Below are positions 1 through 25,412 of a DNA stretch of 64,000 nucleotides, piece after piece. The DNA is from Cyanoderma ruficeps (Eukaryota; Chordata; Aves; Passeriformes; Timaliidae): contig VZDJ01000047.1 in NCBI GenBank assembly GCA_008694505.1, forward strand, positions 443,927-507,926, written 5' to 3'. How positions within the stretch are numbered: position 1 is the first letter of the stretch; each line of letters opens with the position of its first letter. Made by a program: the position numbers and the translations under genes. The notes beneath the pieces are model-generated. The model saw only the letters and a program-made list of their open reading frames with translations, searched no databases and was not told where the DNA came from.

Positions 1-94
1 GTTTTTCAAATAAATACAGGTATATTTGTATAACAATTGTTTTGTTTAATGAAATTCAAATAATTTTACTGGAAAGAAAGTTACTCAGTCACAC
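1..94 (-). other. THOC2: Start of THOC2 intron 10
   Basis: Intronic sequence follows the exon 10 donor GTGTGA. It is AT-rich and I see no further exon before the window edge. Confidence 0.85.
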
Positions 95-14134
<14,040 letters not shown>

Positions 14135-14290
14135 CTTCCCCGTGCAGCGCCGAGGGCCCGGATGCAGCAGCGGCGGCGCCGGGTCAGAGGGGACGGACGG
14201 GCCGCGAGAAACCGCGGGACGCGGCCGCGCCGGGCGGGAGGCGGCGGGGCGAACTGCGCCTGCGCGGGGGCCGCGGGCCGCGGCCGGCGC

Positions 14291-14430
14291 CGAGCATGAG
14301 CCTGGCTGGGGCGGGGCTGGGCGGGGCGGGGCCGGCATCGAGCATGAGCCTGGATGGGGCGGGGCCGGGCGGGGCGGGGCCGGCATCGAGAATGAGCCTG
14401 GATGGGGCGGGGCGGGGCCTCGCCTCAGAA
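14291..14430. repeat. 48-bp GC-box tandem repeat upstream of THOC2
   Basis: Nearly three copies of a 48-bp unit are marked by ATGAGCCTGG at 14296, 14344 and 14392, an exact 48-base period. Each unit contains one or two GGGGCGGGG boxes, so the repeat multiplies potential Sp1-family sites just upstream of the THOC2 start. The third copy is truncated. Confidence 0.95.
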
Positions 14431-14480
14431 CCCCGGCGGCGGAAATGCGCCGGGTGCGCGGCCTGGGGCCGCGGGAGCCG

Positions 14481-17400
14481 CAGTAGAACGGGCCGCATGT
14501 GCGTTGCTGTGGCACACTGGAATCTAGAAAAACATATTCGGTGCGAGGACGCGTGTAGGAATGGCTGTGTGAGGCCCGAATGTAGAAATGTGAGATTGTT
14601 GCCTTTACTGTGAGGAGAAAGAGATGGTCGTGGAGAACACCAGTAGAATAAAGCCGTTAGGTCATTGCAGGACCAATACGTTAAATCGCAAGTCTACCTC
14701 AGGTATCTGAACCTCTTCTTTCTAGAAGTATGTTAGTAACAGACTGGGACAGGCTGAAAATAAAAGATAGTACATGCAATGTAGAAATACACGTGACAGA
14801 AGCAATTTTAAAATCTAGTCTGAGAAGAGTCTGATTCCACAATATTTCTCTGGTGCTATACAAAACAGTGGTAGAATTTACATAAAATATACTCTACTTA
14901 ATATGCATTATATATATGACATATAAATTCTAAAACACAGACAGTCCTGCATTTTAATAAAGCAATGTAGGCAAAGCAAAATATTTTTTAAATAAGTATG
15001 TACCAATTCCTCTTCAGAATAATATATTTTTGACACAGAGTAGTCTTTGTTCCAGGCTATAAAGTGATATTCAGATTTGACTTATCTTTGCTTTTGTGGT
15101 GGACCCCTTTATGTAGTGAAATATCTTTCTCATTACCACCCAATGTTAGGTGAATTGGAAGGAATCCCTAGGTTAAAAAAGAAGACTTATATTTTAGTTC
15201 TACAAAACAGCCTTTATAGTTTATTCTTCATCTTTTCATGAGGCTTTTGTGCGCTAGAAAAAGCATCCTGGGCATCCTAAGATTTGTATAAATGAGTCAG
15301 AGAACCTTGTTAAAAGCCAGGACAGTTTTGTGTTTCCTTCTGTTATTTCTACAGGTTGACATTTACCTTTCTAAATAACGGAATAAAATAAAATTTTGAA
15401 AAGAAGGAAAAATGATGCCTGCAAAGGCAGGATATGTCACAGCACAGTCTTAAGTCACCTACTGTGCTTCCTGCCTGAATAAAGAAGTGTTCTGCAGGCT
15501 TTGTCCCAGCTACATTAAAGGAAATGCCTGTGTCACCACTATGGTAACAGCTGGATAGCAGCGGGAAGTTATTTAACTGAAGACTAAATACAAGGTTTTC
15601 AAGGGTGTAGTACATTATCCAGCAAATACATAGCTAGAAAAATATCAGTGGTAATTGGATCTTATAAAAATGTATTTATTCTTGGTTTTCTAAGTAAATA
15701 CTACAGACACCCATTGGGAGAGCTGGAAATGTACAAAAGCAGAAGAAATAAAATATCCAACAGCTCATTTCCTCTGTATTAACCAGTTCCATGGAATTCT
15801 TAGGACAAGGCAATCAATCTAAATTCCCTTTTTTTTTATCCTGTGGCATATGTGCCTCATGCTGGTTTATTGTGAGAGGTTAATGGTATTACGGCATTGA
15901 TAATGAGACAATATGATAATGAGAATATGAATCTCTCATTGGTAATGAGAGAGTAAAACTCTGATTGAATTTGGTAAATCGGGCTCTTACCAACACGGTC
16001 CATGCCCTTGTTTGGGTTGTGTACCCCAGATACCGAGTATGTTTAAATGAAAGTGTGTCTGTGGCTAATGATAGTCATGTCAGAGGAATTCAGAGCCTCT
16101 ACCTAAAACTTGGGGTTTGCAGACTGTTAGGAGTCAAAGAAGCAGTTTGTGGAACTCTCAGTCAGGATTTCTCATTCTTGATCTCAGCCTGGAAAGCAGC
16201 CTGGGGCACCTTGTCCATTGCTCTCCGTTCTGCTGTTGCATCTCTTTCTGACAGTTTGCATGAGTTCAAGGTCAGAGGATAATTAAATACACCTGCCTTT
16301 GACATGTGAAGAATATATTTTTTAAACTTCTACAGCAATATAAAGCATTTAATAAGCTTACTCTGCTAAGATTTGGATGGTCATGTTGAGTTGCCCACAC
16401 ATATAATAACTCTCAGACATCATCAACAGGATGTGGGGATAATTAATGACCAAAGTGATCAGTTGGAGGGACATGTTTGTTAACCACAGCGTTCCTCTTT
16501 GCTCCTCTCTGGCTCTTTTCTCCTGTCAGGGCATACCTGTGGAAGCATGCGGGGAATAGGCAAGCATTGCCTTGAACTTGCCTTTTTTCTACTTACTATA
16601 TCAGACTTACATTCTACCTGTGTGCCAGCACCAATATTCCAGCATGAAGGAATTATGAATAAAAAACTATGTGTGTAGTCATCTGTCACATGCTTGCTAA
16701 AGTTCTGGCTCTAGACAGTTATTTTTTGCATTAATCAGTTCAAATAGAAGATAAATCACTAGCTGCATTTTCCTCTTCATTTGGAATTTATCTTCGCTCC
16801 TCTGCTCGGTGGATTGTGAAAGAATGTAAACAGTGTCTCTGATTTGACATCACACTGAAGTAAACTTAGAATTACTTTCAGCAGCAGCATACAAAGTCAT
16901 CAAAGGAAGATTGGGTTTTTACACGTTTAGATGTTAACTTTACCACAGGGCATGTATTATCAAGTTTGGTACTGTTGCCATTCTTTGATGGTTTTGGTTT
17001 TAATGAGAAGGTATTTTATTGCATTGTCTGATCAGCAATTTGGGAGTTACAGGAATGTTTGTCCTGTATAAGATTTCATTGCTGAGGTTGAAAAGGCTCA
17101 TCAGGTTTTTCAGCTTTTCCTTTTCTGTGCTATAATTATGCCTCTATTTTTCTCAAACTTCCCTTCAGACTCTTGCACTGCCTTCATGAAAATGTAACGA
17201 GAATGACATTTATCATTTGCAACAAAAAGAAAGAAAGAATGTGCTGTAATACTAAATGCTGTGGATATAGAGTGTCCTACTGCTTTGAAAGAGAGAATTA
17301 GATTTGATTTTCTGTGGACCAGCATACAAATGCATGGCTTTCCTATCAAATGACTGCATCTCTTCTTCCAATGGTAGTGAAAGCACTGGATATAATTCAA

Positions 17401-18089
17401 GGGAAAAGACAGCTTTCAGACATCTGTTACTTATTAGTTATTCAATTTTCTATTGTCATGTTCATGAGGAAAATGTTCCTTGTCAAGTCACCATTTTGTC
17501 ATTTTCCTGTATTTTCTTTTCTTCTTTGCTGCACCTCTGAAATCCCAGCTCTGGATTGCACAGCTTTTTTCACTCCATTCATTAATCTGGTGCTAATGGT
17601 CCAATTGATAAGTAAATGAGATGAATAGGAAATAAATTATGTTAATTTCTTAGAGATTATTTCAACAAACATAGTTTCCCATATGAACCTCTGTGACTCT
17701 TGACCCATGGTTGACTAAACAGTTTGTGTCAAAGAACTGTGTGCTAAGTTCAGTTTATGTTTATCTGACTCAAACAGATTGTAACTGATTGAAATTTTTA
17801 ACACGATTGTGTAAAGAAAATTTCAAAGAGACTGTACTTCTGGTATGATCTGATTTTTTCAGTTTTATTTTATCTCATTTTTTTGATGGAAAGGTTTTCG
17901 GGAGACAGTCTAATCCAACCTTCTGCAGGTGTGAGAGCTTTTTGATTTAAACTTTTACCATAGTTCTTGATTTAGACATCCAAACCTGAAAGTGGGTCTT
18001 TGCAAAACCACTTTGTGGCCTCTGCAAACAATCTGCTTCGTTTGGAGAAGTATCAAACCTCAACAGAGAAGGGGATGAGGGGGACGAAG
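14481..18089. other. THOC2-XIAP intergenic spacer
   Basis: About 3.6 kb of AT-rich sequence separates the two divergent CpG islands. I see no coding exon and no clear transposable element. A possible very decayed CR1-like scrap lies around 17,880-17,950, where a TCTAATCCAACCTTCTGCAG string resembles the antisense CR1 3' region. Confidence 0.75.
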
Positions 18090-18149
18090 AGAGCAAGGAG
18101 CGGGGCTGACGGGGCCGAAGGGTCTGAGGGAGATGAGGTTACGAAGAGC

Positions 18150-18247
18150 GGGGCTGAGGAGCCGCGGGGCTGAGGAGCCGCGGGGCTGAGGAGCCGCGGG
18201 GCTGAGGAGCCGCGGGGCTCAGGAGGACATGGGGCTCAGGAGGACAT
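18150..18247. repeat. 16-bp then 17-bp minisatellite in the XIAP promoter
   Basis: Four perfect copies of GGGGCTGAGGAGCCGC start at 18150, 18166, 18182 and 18198. Two perfect copies of a related 17-mer, GGGGCTCAGGAGGACAT, follow at 18214 and 18231. Looser relatives continue to about 18310. Confidence 0.97.
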
Positions 18248-18399
18248 GAGGCTCAGGAGGCTGAGGGGTTGTGGGGACCGGAGGGGCTGAGGGAACCGGA
18301 GGGGCTGAGGGGCCGCTCTGCAGTTCCCGGCCGCTGCCGCCGCGCGCCGCCCTCCGCCGGCCGGAGCCCGCCCGCCCGCCGCCACCGCCCCGCCGGGGG

Positions 18400-18507
18400 G
18401 CGTCGCTCCCCCCGGGCGGCGCTGAGGCTGCCGGGAGCCGCCATCTTCTGGGAGAGCGCTGCCGGAGCGGCGCCGGTGCGGGGACCGCCCGGGATGGGAT
18501 GTGCCCG
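18400..18507 (+). other. XIAP: Putative XIAP non-coding exon 1
   Basis: The 3' boundary is a good donor, GTGCCCG|GTGAGTG, with the last exon base at 18507. The 5' boundary is approximate because there is no transcript evidence. The assignment rests on the CpG island, the donor, and the absence of another promoter-like region before the XIAP coding exon. Confidence 0.55.
18437..18447 (-). promoter_or_regulatory. XIAP: YY1-type element in the XIAP promoter
   Basis: The plus strand reads GCCGCCATCTT, the reverse complement of AAGATGGCGGC. It sits in the presumed first exon or core promoter. Binding is inferred from the consensus. Confidence 0.6.
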
Positions 18508-21500
18508 GTGAGTGCCGGCGGCGGGACACGGAGGCGGGCCGGGCTGCCCGCGCTGGGGTTTCTCGCCGCTCCGGGCGGCTCGGCGGGGCTCTCGGCGTGG
18601 AGCGGGGGGCTCGGTCCCTCAGCTCTGCCCCCGCCGGCGCGGCGGTGCCGGGGATGCCGAGGGCGGTGCGGCCGCCCTGCCCCGGCCGCGCACGGAGGTC
18701 CCGGCCGCTGGGGCGTTGCCATGGGGACGGGAGCGGCCGGGCCGGGCCGGGGCTGCCCCGGCGGAGCCCGGAGCCTGTCCTGAACCGTGCTCCAGCCTTC
18801 AATCCTGCTCTTGGCCAAAGTGGGTGAAAAATTCTCTATGCTAGTAAGCGCTTCTGTGGTCTCTGTGGTTCTTTTGACATACTTGAATATTATCTCTCCC
18901 TGCCCACTCTTTTATTATTTTTATTAGGTCCGTCGCTTTCTTGCACTGCTTCTTGTTATAAAAATGCAGTTTTGTTCGATTACAGTAGTTACTAAGAATT
19001 CTAGAGGGAGAAGTTCACTCAAATTTTCTTTCAGTGGTAATTTAAGTTCAAGCAGTTCTCTTTTGCAATGTCTATGATTGTATGCTTATATATTCCTCTT
19101 TAACAGTAAGTGTATTTTTGCTTCTGTACTACCTGTCCTGCTGGAAGCCCTGTAAATGGGTGTAAGTTCGCATTTTGGTCTGGGTAATTTTTGCACTGTT
19201 TTTAGTCTGCATCTGCTGCAAAATGCAAACGGGTTTGCAGAACTACTTTCATTATCCCTTCACTGCTACAGACTTAAATTGCAATTTTAATGCCAATACT
19301 TCATGTAGCTAACTGGAAGAATTTAGTTTCCTAAGTGAACATATAGAAACAAGATCTTACAGTAGACCAGTTTTGAAGGAAAAGCAACCAATTGCATGAA
19401 AAAAACCCTCTTTTACCTTTTTGTCAAATACCTTTAATACCTGGACAAAGAGCAGTAGGATACAGGTTAACTTAATTAGTCATTGTTTATCCTGAAGTAA
19501 GTCACCGTGTAACAGTGAAGTATTATCTCTAAAAAAGCAAGTTTTTGTGTGATGGATTGGTTTGTTAAGCTTTTATGTAGATACTTTTCATTTTCTTAAC
19601 TGCTTCCTTTTCCTATCTGCTCTGGTTGATTTGCAGTTTTGAGGTCCTTTAAAGAATCCCCAACTACTGCCTTTTGTGAAAAGCTTGGCACCTACAGCCC
19701 TGGCCTGGAAGGGCAAAGGAGTAAATTAATGACTGTTCTGCACCTCCCCTGGCCTTGCCCTTTGCAATCAGCAGCAAAAGCGAAAGAATGCTGATGAGGG
19801 TGGTTCGTTCTGGGTTTTTTTGCCTCCTCCCACTGATACGAGACAGACTTGCATTTGTTATCAGAAAAGCAAGGAAATACGTGTTCATATCTCAGTTTTA
19901 GAGGTATGAAGATGGATTTCATTTCAGTCTCTGTGTGCCTGTGATTGGACTTCTCTCTGCGCCGTCCTCCAAGGTGGGTGGTACAGCTGCAGGATCTGGG
20001 CACTTCCAGAAATCCAATTTATAATCAGATACAGAATTTCCTAGGAGAGAGAAGTCTGGAGCATGGGGTTTAATTCTGTCTGCTTTGCCTTCTTTCTCCT
20101 TTTTGCTGCCCTCTAGTTTTTAATTCCAGGATTTTGTTTTGTTGTCTTTGGATGTTCTGGAGTATCCCCAATTCATGTCCCTTGCTAGTTTTAGTAAAAC
20201 ATCTACATTTCAGACTTTCCCTGACCTCAGATTCTTTCAGCTTTAGATTATATTTTAATTTGGATTTCTTGGCCAAGGGAGAGAATTTTAGAATGGTTTT
20301 TTTTGATCGTAGCTTTGAAGCTGTGGCTTCACAAGCAGTGCTGAAGGTTTTGTGAAAAAGGTTTTTAACTTCTTTTTTTTTTTCTCTCAATAGGAATTTA
20401 AATATTGGAATTTGTTCTAAAGATTTGTGGAAAATGGCAATGAAACCAGTATCTGCGTTGATTAATTCTTTGCTATACTTGGTCTGATTGGATATTAATT
20501 CCTTAGGGAAAACTGTTGTAAGTACCTTTTTTATTGTTTTGTTTAACAGTGTTTAAACTTTTTATTTACAATTAAACCTTTGCTCCTTTTTATTTTTCAT
20601 AGCATGGGGTCTTTTTTGCAGAGTTCTAATCCAAAATATTCTGAGCATGATGATTTAAAGTCAGGCTTGAGAAACCACAAGATTTTTAAACACGAAAAAT
20701 GTTTAATACTCAGGAAAGAAGATGCATTGCAGATTTTAATAGGCATTTTTTACCAATGGCTGTTCTTTTTAATAACCCCTGTTGATGCAGTAATTTTTTG
20801 TTGTTGTTTCTTAGCCACAGGAGCAGCATCTCGTTTGGGCTACAGCATGCCAGTTTTTCCTATAGCTGGTATTTGCTCCTTCCTTCTCATACATACAACT
20901 AAAGTTCTCATGACATTTAACTTGGGAGTTCTCAAAAAGGATTTTTTTTTTCTCTGCCCTTAGCAGCCATGAATCCATATTTTTGTTTGTTTATGTCTCT
21001 ATTCTCTATTCCATACCCATATGAATTCTTCATGCAGAAAAACTCCATGTGAAAGTAGTTCTCAGAATGGTTTGTGTCTGTTGGGCTGGTTATGGACATT
21101 TTGGAGATGGGGAGAGGATCAGAGTGTTTGTGAGTGAGGTCAAAAAGGAGGAGGATGTGATAGTGTAGTGTAGCCTTGAGCAGCTGCCTGCTCTGGTGAC
21201 AGACCCCGGTGGGAGGCTGAGCTGGTCAGGTTATGTAAGCTCTGGCACTGAGTCAGGAGCCGTTCTGTAGGTGCACACCCTGTTTCTAAAATAAATCAAA
21301 AACCTCTAAACAGAGCTTACTTTAAAAATGGCTGTTGGTAATTAAATACAAATATGCTGAAACGTGCAAACTCTGTTTAAATATATCATGTTTGTGGTCC
21401 TTTTAATCTTCATAGGTAGGTTTTCAGTTAGCAGCGTGCACCTTCCGTGATGTAATTGCAGCTGAGCAGGCAGAAACTGAAGTTCATTGAAGTGACAAGT

Positions 21501-24500
21501 GCATAATCTGGGTGTCAGCTGGTACAGTGTGTTCTGTTTGATATTTACTTGGTGCACTACTCACATTGCAAAATTCAGTCAACGATAAACACTAACACTA
21601 CCCTTTAGTCAGGAACATGAGGCTGTGCAAGTAGATTTCTGACTTGGAGGTTACTGCCATGCTAGTCATGTAAAAGAATTAAAAATAACCCCTTATAATG
21701 CCAATCTATTTTGGGGTTAAGGATAGAAATAATCTTATCTAGTAAAATATACTTGAAAGGGAAAAGTGAGTTTTGTACTTCTCCTTTGAAACTTTTCGGA
21801 TCTAGATAATATGATCGTGTATTTTTGCGTGAAGTCAATATCTGTTAATATTTTTAAAGCTGAATTAAACGTGTTTGTTTTGCAGATCCACAGTGTACAA
21901 TTTTGCATTTTGAATAAGTTAACATTTTTGCTATATATTTTTGTCTCTACTTTTTCTTCTGAGACATAATCAGCAGGCCATATAAATTGGTAATTCAGGT
22001 TGAAAGCAGGTGGTGTCTGGTGGCAAATAGCCTTCAGATGTTTAAAAGCAGGATTAAACTTGGCTCAGCTTCTGGAAGCCTTCCAGGCTAAAATAGACTT
22101 TGTTTACTCACTGTATAGAAAGATATATAATGCTTCAATAATAGTTAAAATGTCTGGGTTTTAGGAATGAGGATGATCTTTAGCATTTCTGGACCTTCTA
22201 CCTTTAATTCACATGTGGTTAATTAAAACCTATGCAAAATGGCTTAATTAACTTCAGTATACTTAGAGTGTACTCTGACCTCAGGTTGGCTACTGGTATA
22301 TATTGTAAAGTCTTGTGTGCCCATCTTAGGTGGCTGATTTTTGTGCATTTGTTTCTTAGCAGTAAACTATGGAGAAGGTTTATCCTCACTCATTTTTCTG
22401 CCGCAGTTAATATCTGTTATGATGCCAGATATTGTTCTAAATCATCATTCCAACTAACTGGAGTTAGGCAACTGCTGAAAAACCTGTGCAGAAATACTCT
22501 TCCTAAGCTAGCTGTAATTTTACACCTTGGATAGTTGCTTTTAACAGTTGTTTGAATATAGAAATAATAGAACACGATACTTTATTTAAAGTAGTACTAA
22601 TGTTGTATATAAAACAGTACTTACACAGGCAAGGAGTTTGCCTCAATGCTTGATAAAGATGTTTCTCATAGATAGAACTGTAGTGAAATGTAAACCAGCC
22701 ATGGTTTTTTCAATGGACAGTTTGAGGAGTCTCTGAAGGATGTGAGGTAGGCTTTGTTTGTGTTCTTGTAGAAAGTCTTTCAGGCAAGCAGATAAGAAAA
22801 TTACTGTGCAGCTAACTGGTTTTAAGTAGTACTAATTTTTCATGAAGTGTAGTAGTGATAGATGCTCAAGGTCACTTGAGATCTTTACAGGAACAGTTCT
22901 AGAGGCTTTAAAGTAAGGTTTTATAAAGAAATAGACATGAGCAATAAACATGAAAGCTTTTAAGGTTTCATTACAAAAAACAATGGTTTTCAATGTATGT
23001 ATGTGTATTAAAAAACATGTTTTATGACAACCTTGATATTACTAAATGTAATTACTGGTTTGGGGTTTTTTGTCCCTCAAAGTCAAAACAAGCATGTAGG
23101 TCAGATTTGTAGGTCAGTCAATGCAATTTATTCAGAGGCTATTTTTGAATTTGCTAAGCTAAAGCAGAAAGGCACAGTGTAATTTCTGGTGTTATTACCT
23201 CAGTCATGAACTGACGGACAGAAGGAATTAGAGCTGGTGCTCAGAGGGCTGTGCCCGAGATTACACAAAGCACCCATCCCAGGTGTCTGACGCTGCTTGG
23301 AGCTTAATTATCTTGGCAGAGGAGCAGCAATCCTGCAATACATAGGCATTTTAATTCCCCCCTCCCCTTTCTGAACCCTAAAAAAGGTTTTGTGGGAGAT
23401 AAATCTGGTGTTACAGAAGTAATCACTGTAACATCTGCATTGACATTACAGAATGTATAATCAGTATTAATGCAGGTCTTGAGGAAGCTATAACTTTTTA
23501 AGTTAATAGTATCACTGCACTTGTCTGGACAAGAGATGAATATTTACTGTGCTTTGATTTCTTCCTTTGGGATGACAGCGATGACTCTGTCAGTTTGTGG
23601 TTCTTGCACAGGACCTGCTGTAGCCAAGTTTGGCTTTGTTTCATCCTCAGCAAGGCTGGGGCTTGTTGGAGTGCTCTCAGCAGCCTTCTGGCACAGAAGG
23701 GACACCAGCAGGACTGGTTGCTGGTGCTCACCCTGGAAAAGTGTAGGCAGGGGTAGGAATGTGTGACAAGTGCTCAGAAGAATGACATTCCTTCAGGGAG
23801 GGAAGGGAGGAAAAGCTGGGGATGGCAGAGGCACAGGAATTGTTGTAGAGGGAGTAGGCAGGGTGTGGAAAAGTGGAAGCAGTGTGCTGGACATGAACAC
23901 TAGTGCTGGGTAGTCCCAGCACACTGATCTTAAAAGCAATGCCCAGCACTTTGGTAAAATGCCCCAGTGAAATATCTGATAGTTTATTTCACAAGATTAT
24001 ATTTTGCTAAAATAGAAATTGAGGTGTGTCTTTACAATATAACACAAGTCAAAAAGCTTTTTTCTTTTTGATGACAGTCTTACCAGTTGCTGCCCACCTG
24101 TAAGGGGGCATGGGGATCATGGCCTTCAGATGAGAATGATATATAATTGTGTTTGAGAATTGAGCTCTAAAATCTTGCAACCGTGGTCTGGGTCAGATCA
24201 GTATTTTAAATTTAGTAACTTTGTATTTCAGGTTCAGAATCCTTTTGGTAGGTTTTTGGCCAGAACTTTAATTTTAAAGTATTTTGTTGATTTCATTATT
24301 GCCATTTTATTAAGAAATGGAACATACTATTAAAGCTATGAATCTGTATGTTCTCCAGGTAAATGTGTTTAGTCCTCTGAGACATCATGATCTTTCTGCT
24401 TTTCTTTAGAAGTTTTTTATTATTTTAGTTTTAATGCCTTGGTGTTTGGCTCTGTGTGGCAGGTAAGGCAGGCACGGCCGACATGGGGGAGAAGAGTTGT

Positions 24501-24596
24501 TATAAAGGATGGCGGTGAATTGAGCCAGGTTCCGCGGCTGTACAGGGGTGTGCTCTGTCCCCTGTGTGGGGATTAAAAGCTGTGTTCTCTGTGCAG
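18508..24596 (+). other. XIAP: XIAP intron 1 (putative, 6.1 kb)
   Basis: The sequence is mostly AT-rich, with T-runs and no coding exon recognised. I looked specifically for a BIR1-like block (GxGDxVxCFxC followed by a Trp-rich and Cx6HxxxxxxC pattern) in the plus-strand frames and saw none. A donor-like GGCAG|GTAAGG at 24470-24480 could end an alternative leader exon. Confidence 0.7.
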
Positions 24597-24847
24597 GAGC
24601 TGTGGAGGAGAGCCGTGCTCATGAGGAGATGATGAGGTGCCGTGTCCCGCGGAGCGCGGCCGCCCGTCCCGCCGGGCCCGTGGTGGCGCGGCCGCCCTCT
24701 CTGCGCCGGACCCCGGGACACAGTGAAGAGCTTCGGCTGCCACACGGCTCCCGAGGGATGGCTGCCTGCGGAGTCTGCGGCTGACGGACACAAACAGCTT
24801 CCCCCAACTGCGACTTTATTACTGAAGCTGCTTTTCTGGAGAGTAAC
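24597..24847 (+). other. XIAP: XIAP 5' leader part of exon 2 (untranslated)
   Basis: A strong acceptor, TGTGTTCTCTGTGCAG|GAGC, starts the exon at 24597. The leader is GC-rich with several CpGs and contains upstream ATGs, including an in-frame uORF at 24629-24784 that ends in TGA 63 bases before the main start. In human this exon position encodes BIR1; here it shows no BIR1 resemblance. Confidence 0.7.
24629..24784 (+). other. Upstream ORF in the XIAP leader (51 codons plus stop)
   Basis: An ATGATG pair at 24629 opens a frame that runs to TGA at 24782-24784, in the same frame as the XIAP start at 24848. The peptide is Arg/Pro/Ala-rich from GC-rich DNA and resembles nothing I recognise. It could reduce scanning to the XIAP ATG. 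That is inference. Confidence 0.5.
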
Positions 24848-25412
24848 ATGGATCCTGCTGCCCACAACGACCAGAACACAACTGAAAATGGTTCCAGTGA
24901 CTCAGCCCTCCCGTGTGCTCTGGATGACCCTGATGTGGAGGCAGATTACCTTTTGAGAACTAGGCAGGTTGTGGATTTGTCAGATAGTTTGTATCCTAAG
25001 AACCCTGCTATGTGCAGTGAAGAAACAAGGTTAAAGTCTTTTCACAGCTGGCCCCTCAATGGCCAGTTGACACCGCAGGAGTTAGCTAACGCTGGATTTT
25101 ATTATACAGGTGTTGGTGACCAAGTGGCATGTTTTTGTTGTGGTGGAAAACTGAAGAACTGGGAACCCGGGGACAGGGCTTGGTCAGAGCACAAGAGGCA
25201 TTTCCCCAAATGCCTTTTTGTCCTGGGCCGGGATGTTGGAAATGTTTCAAGTGAATCTGATCCTGCTGAGCTTGGCATAAGTGGCCTGAGCAATGCACAG
25301 CACCCAAGGAATCCCTCTATGGCAAAATATGGAAAACGTTTACAAACATTCTTATCTTGGATATATCCTGTTGACAAGGAGCTACTTGCAGAAGCTGGAT
25401 TCTATAGTGTAG
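24848..25412 (+). CDS. XIAP: XIAP first coding exon: linker, BIR2 and first half of BIR3 (residues 1-188)
   Basis: The coding part of exon 2 ends at GTGTAG|GTAAGC. It encodes [20 protein letters not shown], then BIR2 with [20 protein letters not shown] and [10 protein letters not shown], then the start of BIR3 ([15 protein letters not shown]). The first 32 residues do not resemble mammalian XIAP. The human exon codes roughly 100 more residues, comprising BIR1 and part of the BIR1-BIR2 linker. Confidence 0.96.

Larger units (their letters stand above)
18090..18800. promoter_or_regulatory. XIAP: CpG island / probable XIAP promoter
   Basis: This GC-rich, CpG-dense block begins with the 16/17-bp minisatellite (18150-18247) and ends just after a strong donor at 18507/18508. 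It is the only CpG island between THOC2 and the XIAP coding exons, and it is followed on the plus strand by a first intron leading to the exon 2 acceptor at 24596. A YY1-type element (GCCGCCATCTT, 18437-18447) lies about 60 bases before the donor. No TATA box is apparent. Long open frames on both strands here are compositional. Confidence 0.8.

Noticed and set aside
17880..17960. CR1-like scrap
   Set aside because: Only one short phrase resembles CR1; this is too little to call an element.
18219..18844. Overlapping 110-200-codon open frames in the XIAP island
   Set aside because: All frames on both strands are open because stops are rare in GC-rich DNA.
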